Positions 42,964 to 52,490 of a DNA stretch of 64,000 nt are shown in pieces. The translations under genes and the position numbers were made by a program. This DNA is from Adineta vaga (taxonomy: Eukaryota > Rotifera). Each line of letters begins with the position of its first letter. The first letter of the stretch is position 1. Where the stretch lies: the NCBI GenBank assembly GCA_021613535.1, contig CP075494.1, positions 16,058,001 to 16,122,000 of the forward strand. Direction: 5' to 3'. The notes beneath the pieces were generated by a model, which was given only the letters and a program-made list of their open reading frames with translations, was not told where the DNA came from and did no database searches.

Positions 42964-45900
42964 ATGACTTCAAGAAATATTTGTCTACTATTTTTACTAA
43001 TGTTTATTATACAAACAATGGCAAATGATATTCGATCTGTTCAAATGACAATAATCAATGATAACATATTTCAATGTGCTCAGTCAACTTGTTTACCATT
43101 TAACAATCTGACAACATCAAATATTCGTCAATGTCAAATAAATTGTTTAAATCGAAATGAGTGTATAGTTGCTACGTTTTATAAATCAAATTCACAATGT
43201 CAATTATTTAATAATTCAATCAATCAAAATGCGAACATGTCATATGAAATGAATGCTGTGACCATGATTACGATTTTGGGAACACGATATCCACTAGGTT
43301 CGCATGAAATAGAAATCATACTACCCGAGTAGTCGACAAGAATTGCCAGACACGCATGTAAACACATAAAATATAGACCCAAAGTGACCGAATTTTTTAT
43401 CGGTGAGAATTGTACCTATCATCATGGTTACGTCTCTCGTCTATAAAAAATGCGGTCACTTACTGTCTTTATTTTACATCTTCACTCACAATTGGGAACC
43501 GCGATTACAGGCGAAACACGTCCACTGTTTTCCATTTTCTCACGCATTTTTGGGCGTTTACACACGTGTTTGGCAATTCTTGTCTTATTGGATAGGAGGA
43601 CTAGAAAACTAAACTCTCTTCTGAATATTAAAAAATGCCAGCTCTTCGGATGTAATTCTACGGAAGTGGCTTTTTGCAGCTGTAAAAAAACTATTACTAG
43701 AGACACAAAAAGAATAAGTTAACTATAAATAAAACACTATTTCTAATTTTTTTGATTTATATAAAACTAATTATTTTCAAAACAGATCTAACCGCGATTT
43801 CAACATCATCATCCACAACATCAACTTCATCGTCATCAACAACAACAACATCATCATCAACATCAACAACAACATCATCATCATCAACTTCATCGTCAAC
43901 AACATCAGCATCAACAACAACATCAACAGAAGCACCACGCGGTTAGTAATATAATGGGATAATTATCAGTTCTTTTAGTAGGTTCTTGAAACCGATTGCT
44001 AAGACCAAGTTCTTATTTTCTTTAGCAACAGTTATTCTCATTGAAAAAATGGTAAAAACTATAGCGAGAAAATCATAATACAACTGATTAATCTCTTTTT
44101 CAGCGGAACTCACACAGTCAGAGGTTATCGACTATAATGATTTCGCATATGAATATAAGAAACACTGCTAGGTCTGTAACACGTGATTATCTGTAAGACT
44201 AATTTTTCACCTCACTAAAAACTTTTAGCAAATTTATTCTAGAGCATATTGAATTGACTATAAAGCAAGACTTGTTTCTACTTCATATCGATTTTTCCTG
44301 AGATATGTATCTACTTGAATTTATATGAGGGATACATCCCATAACATTTTTGCATGGAAAATAAATTTCACAATACACTGATATGGCTAAAAAAGAGCAG
44401 TTTTACAGATGAGCGTGTTAGAATAATCTATGAGCAATTTTTATATTCGCATTCGAAACTAACATGGTCAAAAGCTTTTGACTCTGTACCCTCCGTTGAG
44501 AAAGTGATCAATCAGTTGCATCGATTCCTTTTTTAGTTTATTTTAATCTTTTTCAGTAAATCTTAATTTCGAAGTCATGTGTATATTTATTTCCATAGTG
44601 ATTTATCTACAGGGTGAGCAGGATGGGCGTCGCCCACCTAAGATTTTGATTCATCCTCTCAGAAACTTACAGCCAAGTCTGTGAAACTAGATCATTAGTC
44701 CACCTACTATGAATTAAGGAGGACATAGGCCAGCCTAAACTTCGAGTTGCCCACCCGGGAAACAAAACCTAGATAAAATACTGTTCATTTCTATGAGGAA
44801 TGAACCAAACTATACATTCTTTTCAGCAGTCTTTTAACAATTAAGAATTTTCAAATTTAAGGTTAGAGCAGATTTTGAAAAACAAACTATCTTTTCACAA
44901 TATTACGATTGTGTTTAATTGACTGGATTTTTATTTGATCAATAATCGATCAAGATGAACTTACGAGAAATTTAGAGTAATGAATATCGGAAAAGTTGTC
45001 GAATGAAGTGTCATTGATTTTTTTCTGTTTCATCATTTCATTTTCTGAATTCATTAACAAAATTGATTGAGATATCAATTTTCGAAGAGGACATTCAAAG
45101 TTATTAAGATTGATAAAAATGCGATTGAGTTATGAAAGAAGAATAGATCCGTCTTTCTCTTTTTACACTTTTATCATTGATAAACATTATTACTATATCA
45201 CTCATGTGAGATCAAAGATACTTTAGATTCGATAATGAACTCTCAATTTTTATCCTAAGATTTGAATAAACGATCTAGTAACTCATATAGAACAATAATT
45301 GAATGATAAGTAACATCGCGGAGTAAAATGTATTCTCGAATAAATGCTTTGAAAATATTCACAGACACTTTTTTTATCTATTTGCTCTATTTAGTATGGA
45401 CAACAACAGGAAATATGAATGTGCCACGAACTTATCACACAGCAACCGTTTTACCAAATGGAACAGTGCTAGTTGCAGGTGGATCGAATGGTGGTCTTTA
45501 CTTGAGCAGTGTTGAATTATATAATCCGTTAACAGGTACTTGGGCAACAACAGGAAGTATGAGTGTGACACGAGGATATCACACAGCATCTGTTTTAACA
45601 AATGGGACAGTGTTGGTTGCTGGTGGATTTAGTAATAGTGGTTACTTGAACCGTGCTGAATTATATAATCCGTTAACAGGTACTTGGACAACAACAGGAA
45701 ATATGAATGTGACACGAGGATATCACACAGCATCCGTTTTAGCAAATGGAACAGTGTTAGTTGCAGCTGGATATGGTGATGGTGGTTACATGAGCAGTTC
45801 TGAATTATATAATCCATTAACAGGTACTTGGACAACAACAGGAAATATGAGTATGTTACGAGCATATCACACAGCATCCGTTTTATCAAATGGAACAGTG

Positions 45901-46245
45901 TTAGTTGCGGGTGGATCTAATAGTGGTGGTAACTTAAACAGTACTGAATTATATAATCCGTTAGCAGGTACTTGGGCAGCAACAGGAGGTATGAGTATGT
46001 TACGAGCATATCACACAGCATCCGTTTTAACAAATGGAACAGTGTTAGTTGCAGGTGGATATAATAGTGGTAGTAACTTGAACAGTACTGAATTATATAA
46101 TCCGTTAACAGGTACTTGGACAACAATAGTAAATATGAGTGTGTTACGAGCACATCACACAGCATCCGTTTTAACAAATGGAACAGTATTAGTTGCAGCT
46201 GGATATAATACTGGTGGTTACTTGAATATTGCTGAATATTATTAA
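42964..46245 (+). CDS. Secreted PAN-like / mucin / kelch-repeat protein
   Basis: Exon 1 from 42964 (first ATG) encodes a signal peptide (NICLLFLLMFIIQTMAND) and a small apple/PAN-like Cys domain (CAQSTCLPFNN, QCQINCLNRNEC, SQCQLFNNS). Its 3' end is uncertain, possibly 43297 with a weak GTTCGC donor. Exon 2, 43786-43941, is a pure Ser/Thr mucin-like linker built on TCA/ACA codons. Exon 3, 45395-46245, holds six 48-residue kelch/galactose-oxidase-like repeats (YHTASVLTNGTVLVAGG, ELYNPLTGTWTTTGNM) with phase matching exon 2 (G|TA gives Val-Trp). The repeats are near-identical 144-bp DNA units, implying recent expansion or homogenisation. The introns are long (about 490 and 1453 nt) and hold repeats. 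Probably an extracellular beta-propeller with a binding role. Same architecture as the pseudogene at 34505-37977. Confidence 0.78.
44620..44762. repeat. Possible MITE within intron
   Basis: A GC-rich block from GGGTGAGCAGGATGGGCG to GTTGCCCACCCGGGAAA inside the second intron of the kelch gene. The ends are imperfectly inverted (GGGTGAGC.../...GCCCACCC), and a GATGGGCGTCGCCCACC palindrome recalls the sub-terminal block of the hAT element at 8584. Weak evidence. Confidence 0.35.
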
Positions 46246-47490
46246 TGGAATTTTATTTTAAGACACTTTCATTCTATAACTTGACGCATAAGATTGAATG
46301 TTCTAAATCATTTATGTATTCATTATTTTGTCTGCTTTTTTTTATTTTGAATTGAATAATCATATCATACGTTTCCCTTTTCAAAATCTTTATGACACAT
46401 TATTTATTACTTATTTTGTCATTATTTGCTTTTATTAACAATAAATCTACTTCTTCTTTATGGATTATTATTCGATATCGATTTCATATTTTGTTGATGA
46501 GTATGATTTATCTACAAATCAAATATGATCTGTTATTCATATTCGAAAACGGTTTTCTTAGAACTCTTCGTTGACAACATCGCCAACTGGTAAAGTGAGT
46601 ACACTTTAGAATCGCTCAGTGTGCCCGTCCGTTTACACGATAACCTTTAACTATTACATTTGACTAAGCTGAAAGTTTTGGACAGGGTTGTCTCATCAAT
46701 ATCTCGGTTGAATTCGAAGATGAGAAAGATCCGTCAAGAAATGGACAAGTTATCAAAAAATTGTCATTAGTGAGCAAAGTACTCCTGAGGATCAGTAGAG
46801 AGATTTTTTCAAAAAAACTTTTTCTCAAAATTATTCAAAACATGTAAATCGACTGAATTTTTAGCGTTGATTCCGAGGCTGCCATTAGTTGTGAAACAAA
46901 TCGTAGTTTTCTAATGAAACATTGCCTGAAAAAAGGTCTCAACATGCTCAAAAAGTGCGTAGACATGTCTCATATGCTAGTAGTTTCGAGGTTTCCCAAT
47001 TGGCTGGTTTTGTAAGTAGTCAAAAGCACTATCGAAAGGTAAATATCCAAACTCGATAGCTATTGAGCCTGTCCAGCTAACGCCGACCCAGCTCGGCCAA
47101 AGTTGAACTTCAAATCTCTCAGAACTAAAGGTGGCCAGTTTGTAGAGCATGTTTAACAGTACAAGACCATGTATCTTGTTTTCTTATTTGTTCTGTCTAA
47201 CAAGAGAACCAGAGCCCGAAACATTAGGTACAAAGTGGTCTTATTATCATATGTTTTGACAGCATATAGACAAAGGTTCTCAGCGACCGTTCCACAATGG
47301 TTTATAAAACAGTTAGGATGTGAGTAGAGTCAGTAATAAATGGGCTTCGTACCAGAATGTCAAATGAATTATTATCTCTACCCATGACTGAAAAAGTCTT
47401 CCCGAAAAACTTAGCCAAAACAGTGATGAGTGCGTTGCTAATTGGAGGTTTTTTAAATTTTTCCCTAATAATACGTTAAACAATTTCAAA
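46246..47490. other. Intergenic with repeat D and a TIR-like motif
   Basis: No gene. Repeat D copy 3 lies at 46578-46762. TGAGTGCGTTGC at 47427-47438 matches the terminal motif of the DNA transposon at 52491. Confidence 0.5.
46578..46762 (-). repeat. Dispersed repeat D, copy 3
   Basis: Reverse-orientation copy: GCCCGTCCGTTTACACGATAAC, then CTGAAAGTTTTGGAC, GTTGTCTCATCAATATCTCGG and TTGAATTCGAAGATGAGAAAG are the complements of blocks in the copies at 14750 and 18720. Confidence 0.6.
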
Positions 47491-47704
47491 GAATACTATC
47501 CCTCTTTTCGACGTGGTAGCGATCAGTCGCATTCATCCAGGTCTTTTAGTTAAATCTTCTATCTTATCTATCGTCTTCAATAAACGATCTATCTCCAAAT
47601 CTTACACTTGAAATATCAGTTTTCTTTCTTTCGAAATCTTGGGTATTTCAAAAGGGTGTTCAACAGATCAGGTAATTGAACATCAGTTTGATCCTCGGTC
47701 CGAA

Positions 47705-49105
47705 ATGCCTCCGAAAAAGGGAGGTGGAGAGGTTGCCACCAGTACAAGGCGCAACCAAAGCCTCGACAATCGGCCAGTACAATTCAACACAACACAAAGA
47801 AACGGACACGTTGGCAAAAGTCCAATAGCAGCAAAGAAAAGCCAACCAAACTTTAGCATAGCTCCTCTCATCATAGAGGGAGTGAAACTAAACAAACTGG
47901 AACTTAATGACATCTTGAAGCAACAATTCAATGATGTTAAAATTTCCGATATTCAACTAGGACGAACAGGAATTTTTACAATTTATTCGGCTGATGTTAA
48001 ATCATTTAATCGACTGTTAAACGACTTTACACTCGTTCTAACAAACAATGGTCAACAAGCAGCAAAAATTTACGTTCCTCGATCAATCCAAAGAATTACC
48101 GAAACAGAAAAGGTAGCTTTTGTCAAACGAGTCGATCTTGAAATACCAGAAAATCGAATAACGGAGGCATTAAAGACTCTTGGTCTGGATGTCAGTACAG
48201 TTATACGATTGACTGGTAAAGATGGAAAAACTCCAACAACAACAATCAAGATTCTATTCGGTGATGTGCAAAACAGAAATATATTTGTGCATACTGGTTT
48301 ACAAGTAGAATGCATGCATTTCAAAGCTGAACCAGCATCACATAACACAAAGCCGGTGCAATGCTTTATCTGTCTAAAGTTTAACCACGTGGCAAAATAC
48401 TGTAAAACAAAGCAGCAAGTATGTGCTCGTTGTGGTGACAATCATCGGCTAGATCAGTGTTCTTCTGATACAGCCAAATGCAACAACTGTAAAGGTAATC
48501 ATTTAGCAACATCTAATGACTGTTCACATTATAGAGAACAAGAAAAGAGAATGCTAAATTTGGTTAACCAATACACAAGCTCGTTCAAACCACATCCAGC
48601 AATACCAATGCTACATGATACAGAAAGTTTTCCACCGTTACCAAATCCATCACAACGTCCATTAGGTCACACACATCAAGGAGCATTGGATGACATTATA
48701 AATCTATTAAGCAAAAAGATGGAAAAGATGATTGAAGAAGCTTCAAATCGACTATTCGAGACGTTGCAACAGCAGTTCACAAAACTCGAAAAATCTTTCA
48801 GCACATCGATCATCAAAAACATAGATAAAGCTTTGACTATCTCCGACTCTGATTCAAGAGAAGAAGGTCCAGAAGACAAGCAAGTCAAAAACAAGCAGCA
48901 ACATACTACAGAAACAGACAACGCAGCTAAAGCATCCAAAAACACTGCTACTAAGTCAACAACATCAAAGAAAACATCTTCATCACAACAACATAAGAAA
49001 AAGAAAGGTGAACAGGGTGAAAAGAGAACACGATCTGACATCAGCTCGTTAGATTCATCGACATTAGACACTCAAGACACCAAAATAAGCAACCACGATG
49101 TTTAG
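47705..49105 (+). CDS. LINE ORF1, zinc-knuckle nucleic-acid-binding protein
   Basis: 466 aa from the first ATG (MPPKKGGGEVATS). The N-terminus is basic. The middle has a PRE_C2HC/RRM-like region (ITEALKTLGLDVSTVIRLTG, TIKILFGDVQNRN). Three CCHC-type knuckles follow (CFICLKFNHVAKYC, CARCGDNHRLDQC, CNNCKGNHLATSNDC, about residues 218-275). The C-terminus is a Lys/Ser/Thr-rich tail with a possible coiled coil (LLSKKMEKMIEEASNRLFET). Binds the element RNA to form the ribonucleoprotein particle. It overlaps ORF2 by 8 nt in another frame (ORF2 ATG at 49098, ORF1 TAG at 49103-49105), suggesting coupled or re-initiated translation. Confidence 0.9.
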   Translation: MPPKKGGGEVATSTRRNQSLDNRPVQFNTTQRNGHVGKSPIAAKKSQPNFSIAPLIIEGVKLNKLELNDILKQQFNDVKISDIQLGRTGIFTIYSADVKSFNRLLNDFTLVLTNNGQQAAKIYVPRSIQRITETEKVAFVKRVDLEIPENRITEALKTLGLDVSTVIRLTGKDGKTPTTTIKILFGDVQNRNIFVHTGLQVECMHFKAEPASHNTKPVQCFICLKFNHVAKYCKTKQQVCARCGDNHRLDQCSSDTAKCNNCKGNHLATSNDCSHYREQEKRMLNLVNQYTSSFKPHPAIPMLHDTESFPPLPNPSQRPLGHTHQGALDDIINLLSKKMEKMIEEASNRLFETLQQQFTKLEKSFSTSIIKNIDKALTISDSDSREEGPEDKQVKNKQQHTTETDNAAKASKNTATKSTTSKKTSSSQQHKKKKGEQGEKRTRSDISSLDSSTLDTQDTKISNHDV

Positions 49106-51788
49106 CTTATGTCATATCAACATAAACTCAATCATCAAACACAAAGACGAACTTCAAGCCAGATTCTCCAAATACGACATCATTTCTGTAAATGAAACTA
49201 ACTTAAAGAGCGAACGACAGTTCACTCTAATGGGTTACAACATTTTCAGAAACGATCGAGTAGGACAAGCTGGTGGTGGAGTTTTACTAGCAGTCAAACA
49301 ACACATCAAATGTCGAGAAATACTTAACAAAACAGTAGGTAAAAATGAAGCGATAGCAGTAGAGATTGAAACTAAAACATTCAAATCAGTACTGATATCC
49401 TCCATATATGTACCTCCAAAAGCAAAGATCGACATCAACTTAATCTACGAAATATACAACCTCAACAACAACTGTATTATAATGGGTGATCTTAATGCAA
49501 CATTGTTTAACAAAGGATCACAACAAGCAAATGCTCGAGGACGACAGCTGCAAGAATTATTCACAGAAGGTTTTATCGAATGTGTCGAGGATGATAGGCC
49601 AACATTTGAAAAGAATGATTATGAAGTCAAATTAGACTGGATTCTAGCAAGTCAACCACTTCTTTCATTTATATCAAATGTTGAAATACATCCTACAATC
49701 GGCACGATAACCGGTCACAAACCATTAACCTTCGATATTCCAACTGGAGTTGAACCTAAACCAGCATCTCCAAGAATATCATTTAATTTCAAAGCAGCAA
49801 ACTGGTCAGAATTCAGATACAAGTTAGATCAACAACTGATGTCATGGAAAAATGACCGTTCTTTAAGTTCAGCATTAGATATAGAAGAATATACGTCGTT
49901 TATTACCAATAGTATATTGGTAGCATCAAAAGAAGCCATTCCACAAAGCAAACAAACGAATACTATCTTCGTACCAAGTGAAGTATCGAAAAGTTTGATT
50001 AAACAAAAACATCAAACATATCGAAAATGGAAGAAGACCGGGGATGTAATAGACAAACGTCTATATTACAACTCCAAAGTCTTACTGACAAATTCACTTC
50101 GAAATGATAGAAGAAACAACTTTAACAAGTTAATGTCTTCATTATGTCATAAGAAAATGTATTCGGACAAAGTTTGGTTGACGGTACGTAAGTTCCACAA
50201 CAAACGGATCAAGCAAACCTTTACTAGCATCATGAAATACAACAACACGACAGCAACGTCAGAAAAGGAGAAAGCAGACCTATTTGCAGATTATTTCGAA
50301 AATGAAGTCTACTCTCTTACTGCTGATACACTGCCGTTTCATGATCAAGTAACAAGTCAAGCAAACAAAGTCAAGAATGGTAATATAACCTTAACAAACA
50401 CATCCAAGTGGAAGCTAGTTAAAGTAGAAGAAGTCAAATTTCATATTAGACAACTTCGAAATAGCTCCACTGGTCCAGACAACATCCACAACAGGTGTTT
50501 AAAGAATCATTCAAAATTACTTGTCCAGCATCTAACAAATCTGTTCAACGCAATTTTGAAACAAGGTTATATTCCAGCAATGTGGGAAAAGGCTAATATT
50601 ATTCTTTTACTAAAGCCGAAGAAGGACAAACAACATCCATCTAGTTATCGGCCGATTAGTCTCCTTAGTTGCTTAGGCAAACTAATGGAGAAAATAATCA
50701 AACAACGACTAATGCTCGAACTAGAAAGACGAAATATACTACCACAACATCAAGCCGGATTCAGACCAGGAAAAAGCACTATATACAACATCGTGCGACT
50801 AGAAAGATATGCTGAAGGTCAACTGAGACGACCCCGTCGAAGACGTCACTCAGCTGTCATTCTTTTCGACATCAAAGCTGCCTTTGATTCGGTTTGGCAC
50901 GATGGTTTGATATACAGGCTTAACGATTTACGTCTTCCCAAATACATCATTAACTACCTGATCTCTTTTTTAAGCAATCGAACGGCTGCTATTGAAATTG
51001 AAAATATATTATCACGTCAATTCAATCTGAAGAGCGGTACACCACAAGGATCTCCGTTATCACCTCTACTATACATTATGTACACGGCAGATTCGATGAA
51101 TGGAATACCGACTCATACAGAACACGGGCTTTTCGCCGACGACACTGCATTATGGACATCTGGCAACACCTTAACATCACTTAGATCCAGATTACAACAA
51201 TCCATAAATGCATTCGAAAGTTGGTGCAAATCATGGAAATTGAAATTGCAACCAACAAAAACAGAGCTGATACATTTCAGCATACACCCAAGAAAGAATT
51301 ACAAAAATCCAGTGATAGTGAAAGTCGAAAACAACATCATCAAGCCACTGGATTCTACACGATACTTGGGTGTAATCATCGACAAAAGATTAAAATGGCG
51401 AACACATCTCGATCATATCGAAACGAAGATTGCTCCTCGGATCGGTCTTCTTAGATATTTATCGAGGAAAGCACAAGACCCCAACAACAAGACGATGATA
51501 AATATTTTCAAATCAATAGTACGTACAGTTATCATATACGGTTATCCAATTCTCCTCACTGCTGATCAAAAAATATGGGACCGATTACAAATCATGCAAA
51601 ACAAAGCAATTAGAGCTGCACTCGGTTTACCCATATATACATCAGTCAACTACATCCACAAGATTAGCAACATCCCCAAAATCAAAGACTACGCCATTGG
51701 ATTACTTAAAAAGTCCATATCAACGGCATCTTCCAACCACGACACTACACTGAAGAACCTTCTACAAGGCATATTCGACAAAGTGTAA
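49098..51788 (+). CDS. LINE ORF2, APE endonuclease and reverse transcriptase
   Basis: 896 aa. Residues 1-220: AP-endonuclease-like domain (SLCHININSI, SVNETNLK with catalytic Glu, MGDLNAT, DWILAS, TGHKPL in place of SDHxPL). Residues about 430-740: reverse transcriptase of Jockey/I type (SSYRPISLLSCLGKLMEKII, ILFDIKAAFDSVWHDGL, GTPQGSPLSPLLYIMY, and the catalytic FADD in GLFADDTALW). The C-terminal part (YLGVIIDKRLKWRTHLD, then TADQKIWDRLQIMQNKAIR) is the usual thumb/connection. No RNase H is seen. It nicks the target and primes reverse transcription on the cut DNA. The frame is fully open. Confidence 0.95.
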   Translation: MFSLCHININSIIKHKDELQARFSKYDIISVNETNLKSERQFTLMGYNIFRNDRVGQAGGGVLLAVKQHIKCREILNKTVGKNEAIAVEIETKTFKSVLISSIYVPPKAKIDINLIYEIYNLNNNCIIMGDLNATLFNKGSQQANARGRQLQELFTEGFIECVEDDRPTFEKNDYEVKLDWILASQPLLSFISNVEIHPTIGTITGHKPLTFDIPTGVEPKPASPRISFNFKAANWSEFRYKLDQQLMSWKNDRSLSSALDIEEYTSFITNSILVASKEAIPQSKQTNTIFVPSEVSKSLIKQKHQTYRKWKKTGDVIDKRLYYNSKVLLTNSLRNDRRNNFNKLMSSLCHKKMYSDKVWLTVRKFHNKRIKQTFTSIMKYNNTTATSEKEKADLFADYFENEVYSLTADTLPFHDQVTSQANKVKNGNITLTNTSKWKLVKVEEVKFHIRQLRNSSTGPDNIHNRCLKNHSKLLVQHLTNLFNAILKQGYIPAMWEKANIILLLKPKKDKQHPSSYRPISLLSCLGKLMEKIIKQRLMLELERRNILPQHQAGFRPGKSTIYNIVRLERYAEGQLRRPRRRRHSAVILFDIKAAFDSVWHDGLIYRLNDLRLPKYIINYLISFLSNRTAAIEIENILSRQFNLKSGTPQGSPLSPLLYIMYTADSMNGIPTHTEHGLFADDTALWTSGNTLTSLRSRLQQSINAFESWCKSWKLKLQPTKTELIHFSIHPRKNYKNPVIVKVENNIIKPLDSTRYLGVIIDKRLKWRTHLDHIETKIAPRIGLLRYLSRKAQDPNNKTMINIFKSIVRTVIIYGYPILLTADQKIWDRLQIMQNKAIRAALGLPIYTSVNYIHKISNIPKIKDYAIGLLKKSISTASSNHDTTLKNLLQGIFDKV

Positions 51789-52490
51789 AAAGAAATCACC
51801 AACCGTTATATATATAATAGTAACGTCGAGAGAATAGACTATTCCTGTGTTCGTCGAATCTGTATAAGAATTGTTATATCGGATTCGAATACATATAGCT
51901 ATTTCTTTTCTCGTTCTTGTATATAATATCAAGTCAACCAAACTATACAACGAATTATCGATATATTCAGCCAATTCTTTGCTCGTTATTATATGCAATA
52001 TGATATCGAGTCAACGCATCGGCTGATTCACGCGTCAACCAGCAAATTATTTCACTCGGTCTTATATACAATATGAAATCGAGTCAATGCATCTACTGAT
52101 CAAAATTCGTTTCATATATATTCAAGCGCCTTTCTTTTTCCTTTTCTTTCCTTCTCTATTACATTTGTTTCTTTTCCTTACCACACCACTAAGATTTTTC
52201 ACACGTCATTCCTTGTACATATACTAGAACTACACTTATTCTTCATCTTTCTACTTCTTTCTCTACGGACAAAAGACGTACGTCATGGGTCCTTGTTGTT
52301 TCTCTTTCAGCTTATATATAACAATGATACTAACCGTTGATTATATCTACTAGTGTTGTTTTATATAATAAAGCTTTGTTACCAAAAAAAAAAAAAAAAA
52401 AAGAATACTATCTATATTTAGCTAACTCTTGATGGTCTATCATATGAATATTTGAGATTTTTTAAAACCGTCTTGTACATTAAAATAAAT

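Larger units (their letters stand above)
47501..52402 (+). mobile_element. Full-length Jockey-like LINE retrotransposon
   Basis: About 4.9 kb. Target-site duplication GAATACTATC at 47491-47500 and 52403-52412 (extendable by AAA on the left). 5'UTR of about 200 bp, two intact overlapping ORFs, a roughly 600-bp 3'UTR rich in CTTTTCTTT and TATATA words, ending AATAAAGCTTTGTTACC plus an A tract (about 52384-52402). Perfect duplication, intact ORFs and a retained poly(A) tail indicate a recent insertion that may still be active. It landed in already repetitive DNA between two TGAGTGCGTTAC-type motifs. Confidence 0.93.

Noticed and set aside
42964-42980. Shared TTTGACGATGACTTCA around the start codons of the kelch gene and eIF5A as a common leader
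   Set aside because: Only 16 bp, in an AT-rich sequence of this size that can occur by chance, and no further upstream similarity.
45374-46177. Three long minus-strand frames opposite the kelch repeats
   Set aside because: They are repeat-driven shadows: the same Leu/Tyr-rich peptide recurs every 144 bp because the plus-strand repeats are nearly identical.
45395-46245. The regular 144-bp repeats as a CRISPR-like or satellite array
   Set aside because: The repeats are a continuous coding frame of kelch units with no spacers.
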